A DNA stretch of 44,063 nucleotides from positions 6,986,405 through 7,030,467 of the forward strand of contig NZ_JHEG04000001.1 of the NCBI RefSeq assembly GCF_000760695.4, in the 5' to 3' direction. The DNA is from Tolypothrix bouteillei VB521301. Its GTDB lineage: Bacteria; Cyanobacteriota; Cyanobacteriia; Cyanobacteriales; Nostocaceae. Shown one piece after another: positions 16,332 to 23,218 of the stretch. The translations under genes were made by a program, and so were the position numbers. Position 1 is the first letter of the stretch; each line of letters begins with the position of its first letter. A model generated the notes under the pieces. That model worked only from the letters and a program-made list of their open reading frames with translations. It ran no database searches and was not told where the DNA came from.

Positions 16332-16364
16332 TTGTAGGTTGAGTTCGTAAAAAACAACCTACAA
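16332..16364 (-). terminator. Hairpin downstream of the peptidoglycan-binding gene
   Basis: TTGTAGGTTG (16332-16341) pairs with CAACCTACAA (16355-16364) around a 13-nt loop that is A-rich on the plus strand and so T-rich in the minus transcript. It lies 12 bp past the stop of the minus-strand gene at 16376 and fits a terminator. The GTAGGTTG palindrome is a recurrent cyanobacterial repeat. Confidence 0.5.
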
Positions 16365-16375
16365 GATTTGCGACA

Positions 16376-16894
16376 CTAACCGCTAAATGCATTAATATTA
16401 CAGCGACAAGCATGAACTTCTAGCTTGCTCAACATGCGCCAAGTTCGTGATTCAATTATGCCATTACTAACCAAGTAATGCTCTGCTTGAAATGCCCGAA
16501 CTGCATTCTCAGTCTTTGCTTCAAAAACACCATCGACAGTTCCAGAATAATAGCCACCAGCTTTGAGTGCTTCTTGAAGGGCTTGCACAACAGATCCGTG
16601 ACTGCCAATGCTAAGTTTTGGTAGACTATCAGACCCTTTGTACAGATAATTCCAAGTTTCTTCTCCGACAATTCCATCCACGGTTAAAAAAGCAAGGCAT
16701 TGCAAATACTTCACAGCATTTTGAGTTTGTCGGTCAAAGTAGCCTGTTGTGGGAACTGACATGGGACAAGCTGATACAGTGTCTAATTGAACGAGTCTTT
16801 GGTTCAAAGCTTTCTGCATTTCTTTGACAATTTGACCGAAAGCACCAAACTGTAAAGTGGGTCGTTGAGTAGGGTACTGAATGATAGCGGGCAT
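16376..16894 (-). CDS. Peptidoglycan-binding protein with two PG_binding_1 domains
   Basis: 172 aa. Two tandem PG_binding_1 units span about residues 14-88 (LQFGAFGQIVKEMQKALNQRL, FDRQTQNAVKYLQCLAFLTVDGIVGEETWNYL) and 94-160 (LSIGSHGSVVQALQEALKAGGYYSGTVDGVFEAKTENAVRAFQAEHYLVSNGIIESRTW). These three-helix modules bind cell-wall peptidoglycan. No hydrolase domain and no recognisable signal peptide are present, so export is unclear. A short Cys-containing tail (HACRCN) ends the protein. It lies between the two inverted MITE-like copies. Confidence 0.85.
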   Translation of the reverse strand: MPAIIQYPTQRPTLQFGAFGQIVKEMQKALNQRLVQLDTVSACPMSVPTTGYFDRQTQNAVKYLQCLAFLTVDGIVGEETWNYLYKGSDSLPKLSIGSHGSVVQALQEALKAGGYYSGTVDGVFEAKTENAVRAFQAEHYLVSNGIIESRTWRMLSKLEVHACRCNINAFSG

Positions 16895-17021
16895 AAGTAG
16901 AAAGTTTTTTATGTGAGGGAGATTTTTTAAGACTTATAAAACAGACTTCAGAGTTCCCTACAAGCAACACAGATAGAAAAGAGTACCTTCGAGGGTGATT
17001 TTTTTTATCTTCAAGCGTGTT

Positions 17022-17127
17022 ATATCATTTCACTTTAAGGTTGATACAAATAGGCAGTAGGGAGATGAAGCGATGGGGAAACAATGAGAGACTCATCATT
17101 TGTATCGGGTATTTTGTGAAATGATAT
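17022..17127. repeat. 106-bp inverted-repeat element (small MITE candidate)
   Basis: The left end has ATATCATTTCAC (17022-17033) and GATACAAAT (17043-17051); the right end has ATTTGTATC (17098-17106) and GTGAAATGATAT (17116-17127). These are exact inverted arms of 12 and 9 bp separated by a 9-nt mismatched bulge. The 46-nt centre has no ORF. It sits in the 16895-17266 gap between divergent genes, which otherwise shows only AT-rich promoter-like sequence. Confidence 0.6.
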
Positions 17128-17266
17128 TGGGAGTTCTGGGCGAACAGACTTCTATTCGCCCAGCATCTTCAAAATTTCAAAATGTTATTTATTGATATTG
17201 CTCTTGCAATAAGATTTAACTAGAATTATCCAAAAGTTTTCGAGGGGACTACCAAATTCACCGGCT

Positions 17267-17893
17267 ATGATTGCTCATAACGCTTCAAAAATTGTTCTCA
17301 TTGTTTCCATCCTTTGGAGTTCCACTTCATTCACCGTAGCAGAAGCTCGCCCCAAACAAATAGATTCACCTCCTGAATTTGGATGTCGTTCTACAACAAC
17401 AGATACTCCTCTGTTTACACAACGCACAACGACATCACAGCAAATTGGTACTGTTGATAAAGGCGGTCGGGTCTTGCTACAAGAATCCCCTCGAAAAGGG
17501 CTTCAACTGATTGCAGTCTTTGAACCAGACTCAGAAAAATATGGATATATCCAAACCAAAGTACTGGATTTTTGCGATTCATCTAACGACTCTGGTAATG
17601 GAAAGCCGCCTAGGACTACAGCTTGCAGAAGAATCCGAGGAATAGAAAACGTACAATATGAGGTTTATCCAGAACCCGATAAAAACTACACACCAATTGC
17701 AACGGTTAGAAGCGGACAAGTTGTCATGGTGAGATTGAGACGAGATGGTAGTGTTAGTTCTTATCGCAATAGAGATTTGCTCTGGGTAGAAATTGACCTT
17801 TACAAAACCCCAATGGCAGAAAGATACAAGTTTCCCAATGGGGAAACTGGATGGATCGAGAATCAAGACCAAATTGGTTACTGCGATCGCTAG
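17267..17893 (+). CDS. Secreted SH3-like domain protein
   Basis: 208 aa. An N-terminal signal peptide is likely (ASKIVLIVSILWSSTSFTVAEA, cleavage near residue 27). Two repeats of bacterial SH3-like character follow: about residues 38-105 (CRSTTTDTPLFTQRTTTSQQIGTVDKGGRVLLQE, with YGYIQTKVLDFC) and 119-206 (CRRIRGIENVQYEVYPEPDKNYTPIATVRSGQVVMV, with GWIENQDQIGYC). Each has two Cys that could form a disulfide. Such modules bind cell-wall or extracellular ligands. It is probably periplasmic and has no catalytic domain. It lies beside a peptidoglycan-binding gene, which suggests an envelope role. Confidence 0.7.
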   Translation: MIAHNASKIVLIVSILWSSTSFTVAEARPKQIDSPPEFGCRSTTTDTPLFTQRTTTSQQIGTVDKGGRVLLQESPRKGLQLIAVFEPDSEKYGYIQTKVLDFCDSSNDSGNGKPPRTTACRRIRGIENVQYEVYPEPDKNYTPIATVRSGQVVMVRLRRDGSVSSYRNRDLLWVEIDLYKTPMAERYKFPNGETGWIENQDQIGYCDR

Positions 17894-17944
17894 CCAATGA
17901 CCTATGACCCGTCAGCAACGACACAGCCCCTCTCCCGTTGGGCT

Positions 17945-18086
17945 ACGGTGGTGTACAAATCTTTAAAAAAGAGATGAAACATCGTCAAAAGGGAGAATTG
18001 GAATGAAGTTCCCCCCTTTTTTAAGGGGGGTTAGGGGGGATCGAAACCGCTTTTAATGCATCTTAGAAGACTTGTGTACACCACCG
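17945..18086 (-). mobile_element. MITE-like element, copy B (inverted relative to copy A)
   Basis: About 142 bp from CGGTGGTGTACA to TGTACACCACCG. Reverse-complemented it aligns with 16172-16310 almost end to end, including the GGTTTCGATCCCCCC block and the C-run/G-run hairpin. The flanks CTCTCCCGTTGGG (left) and CCCGTTGGGAGAG (right) suggest insertion into another hairpin-type repeat. Non-coding. Confidence 0.7.
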
Positions 18087-18145
18087 CAGGTCCCGTTGGG
18101 AGAGGGGGAAGAGAAACGTCAACTTACAGATGGATTATTCCCTTA

Positions 18146-18712
18146 TTATTCCTCTACAAAACGTCGGTAAACTTCATTCTCTCTTTGCATTAACTGGTGA
18201 CCAACTAATTCCCTGCGTAAAGTCGCGCAGTCAGGATGGTACTGCTGAAGAATTTCATTCATAGTGTTTTCTGAGTAATTTACTCCTACCTCAAATTTGC
18301 TTGCCAACCACTTCAAAATAACTAAGCGTTTTTTACGACTTGTGGGAATTTCTTTGAGGCGATCGCCTTCTATATATGTACCAAGAACTTTGCTTTCCCA
18401 TGCTTCGGTATCCACATCTTCAACCAAAGAGGCTATTGTCTCCGGCTTAGCAATCTCCTTGCCAATCTTTTCCAGGGATTGGTTGTTCAACTGATACAAA
18501 TGAGTATTTCCCTCCGGACGCATTGTCACTAGGTTTAGCTCTTTCAGTTTTGCAAGATGATGCGACACTGTTGGCTCTTTCAGTTGCAGAAGAACTGCCA
18601 ATTCTTCAACGCTACACTCCTGATTCGCGAGGATACCCAAAATTTTGAGTCGGCTTTCATCTGCTAACGCCTTCAAAAAGCGCAGCAGAATTTGAAACTG
18701 CTCACTGTTCAT
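18146..18712 (-). CDS. ArsR-type HTH regulator with C-terminal DUF2087
   Basis: 188 aa. Residues 1-80 are an ArsR-type winged helix (FLKALADESRLKILGILANQECSVEELAVLLQLKEPTVSHHLAKLKELNLV), without the Cys pairs of metal-sensing members. Residues about 110-188 match DUF2087 (RKKRLVILKWLASKFEVGVNYSENTMNEILQQYHPDCATLRRELVGHQLMQRENEVYRR). The combination is a recurrent cyanobacterial transcription factor of unknown ligand. It is cytosolic and DNA-binding. No partner gene is adjacent; the neighbour beyond is a small excisionase-like ORF on the other strand. Confidence 0.85.
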   Translation of the reverse strand: MNSEQFQILLRFLKALADESRLKILGILANQECSVEELAVLLQLKEPTVSHHLAKLKELNLVTMRPEGNTHLYQLNNQSLEKIGKEIAKPETIASLVEDVDTEAWESKVLGTYIEGDRLKEIPTSRKKRLVILKWLASKFEVGVNYSENTMNEILQQYHPDCATLRRELVGHQLMQRENEVYRRFVEE

Positions 18713-18924
18713 CTTCTGTTATACTGCTGTTAGACGCAAATCTAATTAGATATTCATCAAAATAAAGGTGCTGTTCTCCTTTGACGCAGCACAGAGCTTG
18801 TCTTGAGAATTTTTTAGTTAAGTTAATTCTGTTACAAATGACTAAGAATATTTAGTTTTCTTAAGCAGTTCTTTACATTTCGCCATAAATTATCGATCGC
18901 TAATATGAATCATGAGGTTAGATT

Positions 18925-19101
18925 ATGATTAAGACAGGCATTTCACTTGTACAAGCAGCAAAATACTTACAAGTAGAACAGTCTACTCTTTACATTGCGT
19001 TGCAAAAAGGAGAAATTCCTACTAGTAGAAGAAATGGAAGAACTGTAGTAACTCAAGGCGCTTTATTGGATTATCAAGCAAGAAAACGAATTTTATTATA
19101 A
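18925..19101 (+). CDS. Small excisionase/MerR-like DNA-binding protein
   Basis: 58 aa, MIKTGISLVQAAKYLQVEQS followed by TLYIALQKGEIPTSRRNG and a short RTVVTQGALLDYQARKRILL tail. This is the HTH_17 (excisionase-type) wing-helix arrangement, in which SLVQAAKYLQVEQSTLYIAL forms the HTH and the RRNG.T...G.L turn the wing. It reaches a clean stop. An upstream ATG at 18905 is out of frame and stops at once. No integrase or phage gene is nearby, so it may be an isolated regulator or a remnant of a mobile element. Confidence 0.65.
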   Translation: MIKTGISLVQAAKYLQVEQSTLYIALQKGEIPTSRRNGRTVVTQGALLDYQARKRILL

Positions 19102-19169
19102 ACATTTAGTTGGTGGTTGGTAGAAGCGTAACGCCTTACGCCCGTACCGTAGTTAGTGGTTGGAATTGG

Positions 19170-19265
19170 CAGGATAAGGATAGTTACGAATGTTACAGTA
19201 CGACCAAATTGGCTACTGATACTGGGAAAATTGATTTCATTCTTCCCTATGAGCGCGATCGCTAA
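19170..19265 (+). pseudogene. C-terminal fragment of a cheB methylesterase gene
   Basis: The frame ending at TAA 19263-19265 reads QDKDSYECYSTTKLATDTGK then IDFILPYERDR. It aligns without gaps with the CheB at 22218 (QDEVTCECFSMPKSAIDTGK then VDWVLP): 14 of the 26 aligned residues are identical. The rest of the gene is absent; upstream are short repeats. It is a decayed CheB tail just before the PAS histidine kinase. The remaining bases to 19377 hold no gene. Confidence 0.65.
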
Positions 19266-19377
19266 CTATCTACAAAAGTTGCTGGTGACAAAACAAATAG
19301 TTTAAATCTCTTTCATTCGTGAGATTGAAGCAGGCTCAAATAAGCCTTAACCTGTTGATGAAGAAGTTATTCTAAAA

Positions 19378-21177
19378 TTGCTTTATCTAGCAATTGAGCG
19401 TCACGAATGGAAGAGATTAGGCGTGAACGAGGAGAAATTTTTCCAGCAACTAAAGATTTTGTACGAGCGCGTGAGTGCCTTACAGAATGATACTAGTGGT
19501 ACATCGCTGTCGGCTCAAGTGTGGCTGCGTGTAGCGCTTGAGGAACTTAACACCGCCTTTGAGGAATTAAAGGTGGCTGAGGAGGAGCTGCGAGCGCAAA
19601 ATGAAGCGTTAGCAACTGCTCGTCAGACAGTAGAAGCAGAGCGGCAGCGCTACCGGGATTTATTCGAGTTTGCTCCTGACGGCTACCTTGTTACTGATGC
19701 ACGCGGAAAGATCCAGGAAGCCAACAACGTTGCTGCCAATTTGCTTAACATCGCTCCTCAGTTTTTGGTGGGCAAACCACTAGTTAACTTCGTCACCCGT
19801 GAAGAGCGGAAAAATTTTCGTATTAAACTATATCAGATGTGCCAGGTGAACTGGGTGCAAGACTGGGAAGTGCGCTTGGTGCCACGCGAGCGAGAGGGTA
19901 CAAAGGCACCTTTTGACGCTTCTATGACGGTAAGCGCTATCCGCAATGAGAAAGGTGAATTAGTCGCCTTGCGCTGGCTGCTACGCGATATCACCGAACG
20001 CAAACAGGTTCTGGAGCGGTTGCGGTTGCTGGAGTCGGTAGTTACAAATATCAATGAAGCTATTCTCATTACAGAAATTGAGCCTGTTGACGAGCCAGGT
20101 CCGCGTATTGTGTATGTTAACGAAGCCTTTACTCGCATAAGTGGCTACCATCCTCAAGAAGTGCTTGGTAAATCCCCACGCTTTATGCAAGGTCCAAAGA
20201 CTGACCGCGCCGTGCTGAATACACTTCGGACAGCTTTAGAGAAATTTGAGCCTGTGGTTGTCGAACTAATTAACTATCGCAAGGACGGCTCGGAATATTG
20301 GATAGAGATGAGCCTGGTACCGCTCATGGATGAAACAGGGTGTTACACTCACTGGGTTTCAGTGCAACGCGACATTACTCTAGCCAAACGCGCAGAAGAA
20401 GATCGCGCACAGTTGCTTCGCGAGCAAATTGCACGTGCTGAAGCCGAAGCAGCAAACCGTACAAAGGACGAGTTTTTGGCAATTGTTTCCCACGAGTTGC
20501 GATCGCCCTTGAATGCTATCCTTGGTTGGTCGAAAATACTGCGTTCTGGTAACTCGGACTCAGTTCAAACTAATAAAGCACTAGAAATTATTGAGCGCAA
20601 CGCCAAAGCTCAGAAACAAATAATTGAAGATTTGTTAGATGTTTCATCCATCATTCGGGGTCAGGTTCGCTTGCAAGCCCATCCAACCCACCTTGTACAA
20701 GCGATCGAAGCAGCTATTGATACAGTGCATCCCACTGCCGACGCTAAAAAGATTCAAGTTTCATCCTATCTCGATCCCAAAGTTGGTTTGGTGTGGGGCG
20801 ACCCCGACCGCTTAAAGCAAATCGTTTGGAATTTGCTCTCCAACGCTATTAAGTTCACGCCTGCTGGTGGAGAAGTTAAAGTTTGGTTAACAACTGCCAA
20901 TTCCCAAGTCCAAATTAAGGTGAGCGATACTGGGATTGGTATCAGCCCTGACTTTTTGCCCTACGTGTTCGATCGCTTCCGCCAAGCCGAGGATACGACT
21001 ACTGGGGCGCACAATGGATTGGGGCTAGGTCTGGCGATCGTCCGCCAGCTAGTGGAACTACATGGTGGTACTATTCAAGTAGAAAGTCCTGGATTGGGTC
21101 AGGGAGCAACGTTTACCGTGCAACTGCCAGCGCTCGCCAATAGTTCAGACGTGAGTTATTTAGAACAACAAGCTTGA
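19378..21177 (+). CDS. PAS-PAS sensor histidine kinase
   Basis: 599 aa from TTG 19378 in the longest frame; GTG 19423 is a possible later start and no clear ribosome site settles it. A coiled-coil (about residues 52-92) leads to PAS1 (about 93-205) and PAS2 with a PAC end (about 215-338). PAS2 has MQGPKTDRAVL but not the GRNCRFLQ Cys motif of LOV domains (it reads GKSPRFMQG), so it is not a flavin LOV photosensor. HisKA has SHELRSPLNAILGW with phospho-acceptor His372. HATPase motifs follow: N box NLLSNAIKFTP, G1 DTGIGI, G2 GLGLGLAIV. It is soluble, with no membrane segment. A partner regulator is not adjacent; the cheB fragment upstream suggests a former chemotaxis-like cluster. Confidence 0.88.
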   Translation: MLYLAIERHEWKRLGVNEEKFFQQLKILYERVSALQNDTSGTSLSAQVWLRVALEELNTAFEELKVAEEELRAQNEALATARQTVEAERQRYRDLFEFAPDGYLVTDARGKIQEANNVAANLLNIAPQFLVGKPLVNFVTREERKNFRIKLYQMCQVNWVQDWEVRLVPREREGTKAPFDASMTVSAIRNEKGELVALRWLLRDITERKQVLERLRLLESVVTNINEAILITEIEPVDEPGPRIVYVNEAFTRISGYHPQEVLGKSPRFMQGPKTDRAVLNTLRTALEKFEPVVVELINYRKDGSEYWIEMSLVPLMDETGCYTHWVSVQRDITLAKRAEEDRAQLLREQIARAEAEAANRTKDEFLAIVSHELRSPLNAILGWSKILRSGNSDSVQTNKALEIIERNAKAQKQIIEDLLDVSSIIRGQVRLQAHPTHLVQAIEAAIDTVHPTADAKKIQVSSYLDPKVGLVWGDPDRLKQIVWNLLSNAIKFTPAGGEVKVWLTTANSQVQIKVSDTGIGISPDFLPYVFDRFRQAEDTTTGAHNGLGLGLAIVRQLVELHGGTIQVESPGLGQGATFTVQLPALANSSDVSYLEQQA

Positions 21178-21239
21178 AAATAAGGACTGGGGAGTAGGGG
21201 ATGCTTCACTGGTTACAGATCGCGGTTAAACTAATATGC

Positions 21240-21956
21240 TTAATTGCCTCCCAGCAAGCGATCGAACTCAGCTTTGACAATCCCATAACACTCGCAAGTG
21301 ATATCTTCTAGACCTTCTCTGTCAAGAATGCTCATTTTGCCACGCCTGTAGCTAATGAACCCCGCCTTCTGAATCGTAGCAGCAACTACGCTCACGCTTG
21401 CACGACGCACACCCAGCATTTGCCCTAAAAACTCGTGGGTGAGGGGAAACTCGTTTGACCCAACTCGGTCTTGAGTCATTAGCATCCATCGGCAAAATCG
21501 TTCTTCAATGGAGTGCAAACGATTGCAAGCAGCCGATTGGGCAATTAGATTAAACAATGCTTGCGTATAGGATTGCAGCAGCTTGAAAAGGGGGCTAGCT
21601 GAAGTCACTTCGCGTTTGAAAACATCTGCTCTCATCTGCAGAGCTTCACCTGGAATCTGACTAAACGCCTGACCGGGAATTGTATTGGCTTCTAGGAATA
21701 CGGGTAAACCGATCATGCCTTCATTACCCACCGTAGCCACTTCCACTGCTTCACCATTTTCCATAACAGTCAGCAGGGAAATAACGCCGTTATTGGGGAA
21801 ATAAACGTGCTCGATGGGTTCGTTTGGTTGGTAGAGGATTTGTTTGTATTCTAGGAAGACAGGTTTTAAGTGAGGCAAAAGACGTTGGTATTCCTCGGGT
21901 GGAATGGCACCGAGCAGCCGATTTACAGGATTGTGAGAGTTTTGAGACACGGACAT
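21240..21956 (-). CDS. Crp/Fnr-family transcriptional regulator
   Basis: 238 aa. The cyclic-nucleotide-binding-like barrel spans about residues 25-125 (VFLEYKQILYQPNEPIEHVYFPNNGVISLLTVMENGEAVEVATVGNEGMIGLPVFL). A dimerisation helix follows, then the HTH_Crp (FPLTHEFLGQMLGVRRASVSVVAATIQKAGFISYRRGKMSI). It lacks Fnr-type N-terminal Cys clusters and the exact cAMP pocket (RxSE), so the ligand is unknown. Proteins of this type are numerous in Nostocales and often stress-linked. It stands alone; a perfect 46-nt palindrome lies about 80 bp upstream of its start and could be a binding site. Confidence 0.88.
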   Translation of the reverse strand: MSVSQNSHNPVNRLLGAIPPEEYQRLLPHLKPVFLEYKQILYQPNEPIEHVYFPNNGVISLLTVMENGEAVEVATVGNEGMIGLPVFLEANTIPGQAFSQIPGEALQMRADVFKREVTSASPLFKLLQSYTQALFNLIAQSAACNRLHSIEERFCRWMLMTQDRVGSNEFPLTHEFLGQMLGVRRASVSVVAATIQKAGFISYRRGKMSILDREGLEDITCECYGIVKAEFDRLLGGN

Positions 21957-22036
21957 CAGAAACCTCTTTAAGCCAGTGGTATATCAATCAAATAGCTCAT
22001 TGCGTCAGTCCATGTCGTCTGGCGAAAGAAAAAAGC

Positions 22037-22082
22037 ATTGTAAATAAGTTTTGTACGCAAGCGTACAAAACTTATTTACAAT
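22037..22082. promoter_or_regulatory. 46-nt perfect palindrome between divergent crp-like and cheB genes
   Basis: Left arm 22037-22058 and right arm 22061-22082 are exact reverse complements: 22 bp each around a central AA. Each arm contains TAAATAAGTTTTGTACGC. It is in a divergent intergenic region, so a simple terminator role is unexpected. Options are an operator for the Crp/Fnr protein, a cruciform or a mobile palindrome. The flanks are AT-rich. Confidence 0.6.
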
Positions 22083-22217
22083 ATAATTAGGTTATCTGTA
22101 AACAAGTCAACACAAGCATTTCATCTCCTTCAGGCTAGCAGTTGGTATCTTGCGGAATTAGCTAACACAGCTGTTTACAAAAAAATCTCGCAGCCAAGCG
22201 GAAAAATAATTTTTTTT

Positions 22218-22883
22218 ATGCCCAATGCCCAATGCCCTATTTTCAAAGAAAATCATAAGGCGATCTCCCATTTTCCCAATGTTGCATATAACATAGTCGC
22301 AATAGCGGCTTCCAGAGGCGGGCTAAAAGCGATCGGCAAAATTTTGTCAGCATTGCCAGCTGATTTTCCGGCAGCAATTGTCGTGGTACAGCATTTGTCT
22401 TCCAAGTTCCCCAGCTATATGGCACAAATCCTGGCTAACCGCACGTCTTTGCGTGTAAAGCAGGCAGAGGAGGGGGAACTTTTACGCCCAGGAACAGTCT
22501 ATACTTGTGTTCCTGACAAACATTTGATAGTTAAGCCAGACGCTACGCTGTCTTTTGCATATGGGCCAAAGGTACACTTTGTCCGCCCTGCAGCTGATAA
22601 ACTGTTTATCTCAGTTGCAGCTAGTTTTAAAAGTCGTGCGATCGCAGTCGTTCTCACAGGCAAAGACAGCGATGGCACTTTAGGCGTGGTAGCTATAAAA
22701 AAATATGGCGGTCTAGTCATCGCTCAGGATGAGGTAACCTGCGAGTGTTTCAGTATGCCCAAATCTGCTATTGATACTGGCAAAGTTGATTGGGTTCTTC
22801 CTCTAGACGCGATCGCTGACCACTTAATCAAGGAAATTATGACAGAAAAAGTGGCAGAACAAATTCAGACTACGGCTTGTTAA
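22218..22883 (+). CDS. CheB-type protein-glutamate methylesterase domain protein
   Basis: 221 aa. The stand-alone CheB catalytic domain has the triad Ser32 (IAASRGG), His59 (VVQHLSS) and Asp152 (LTGKDSDGT). PGTVYTCVPDKHLIV and HFVRPAADKLFISVA are family segments. It removes methyl groups from, or deamidates, chemoreceptor glutamates. There is no receiver domain, so control differs from E. coli CheB. The first ~20 residues come from a CCCAATG-type repeat and are doubtful; the true start may be downstream. Stand-alone CheB proteins in cyanobacteria often accompany PAS kinases and CheR, and a kinase plus a cheB relic lie just upstream here. Confidence 0.85.
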   Translation: MPNAQCPIFKENHKAISHFPNVAYNIVAIAASRGGLKAIGKILSALPADFPAAIVVVQHLSSKFPSYMAQILANRTSLRVKQAEEGELLRPGTVYTCVPDKHLIVKPDATLSFAYGPKVHFVRPAADKLFISVAASFKSRAIAVVLTGKDSDGTLGVVAIKKYGGLVIAQDEVTCECFSMPKSAIDTGKVDWVLPLDAIADHLIKEIMTEKVAEQIQTTAC

Positions 22884-23157
22884 ATAAATATCTAATTTTC
22901 ATCAATTTTGTGTCAATCTCATCAGACTTAAATTCTAGATTTTTAGACTGAAGGATAAGCGTATGAGCCTGCTCTATAAGTATGGTAGATTTTGCTTTAG
23001 TGACGCTAGATTGTTCTTGTAGTAGCGTAAATTTACTTTTTAACACCTCCAAGCGAACAAGCAAGCTGTTATCTGAATTAGTCAAATCGGTTTCCATAGA
23101 TTGCCATTCATCTACTTTGGTAGCAACTTTTGCAAAAAAAATATATATTGATTGCAT
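22870..23157 (-). CDS. Possible small coiled-coil protein
   Basis: 95 aa if started at ATG 23157. It reads as helical and charged (FFAKVATKVDEWQSMETDLTNS, LLVRLEVLKSKFTLLQ, TILIEQAHTLILQSKN), with coiled-coil spacing from about residue 20 on. It overlaps the end of cheB by 14 bp and lies 3' of the UPF0182 gene. I do not recognise it. It could be a real small gene or the remnant of a longer one. A longer upstream reading in the same frame enters the UPF0182 gene and is unlikely. Confidence 0.35.
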   Translation of the reverse strand: MQSIYIFFAKVATKVDEWQSMETDLTNSDNSLLVRLEVLKSKFTLLQEQSSVTKAKSTILIEQAHTLILQSKNLEFKSDEIDTKLMKIRYLFNKP

Positions 23158-23218
23158 TAGGCACATAAGCGTTAGTCTAATTCTTGACCATTTGGTTTGT
23201 CTGTCCTCCACCGTACCG

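Noticed and set aside
20000..20400. LOV photosensor domain in the histidine kinase
   Set aside because: The second PAS has PRFMQG in place of the Cys-containing NCRFLQ motif, so no flavin-Cys adduct is possible.
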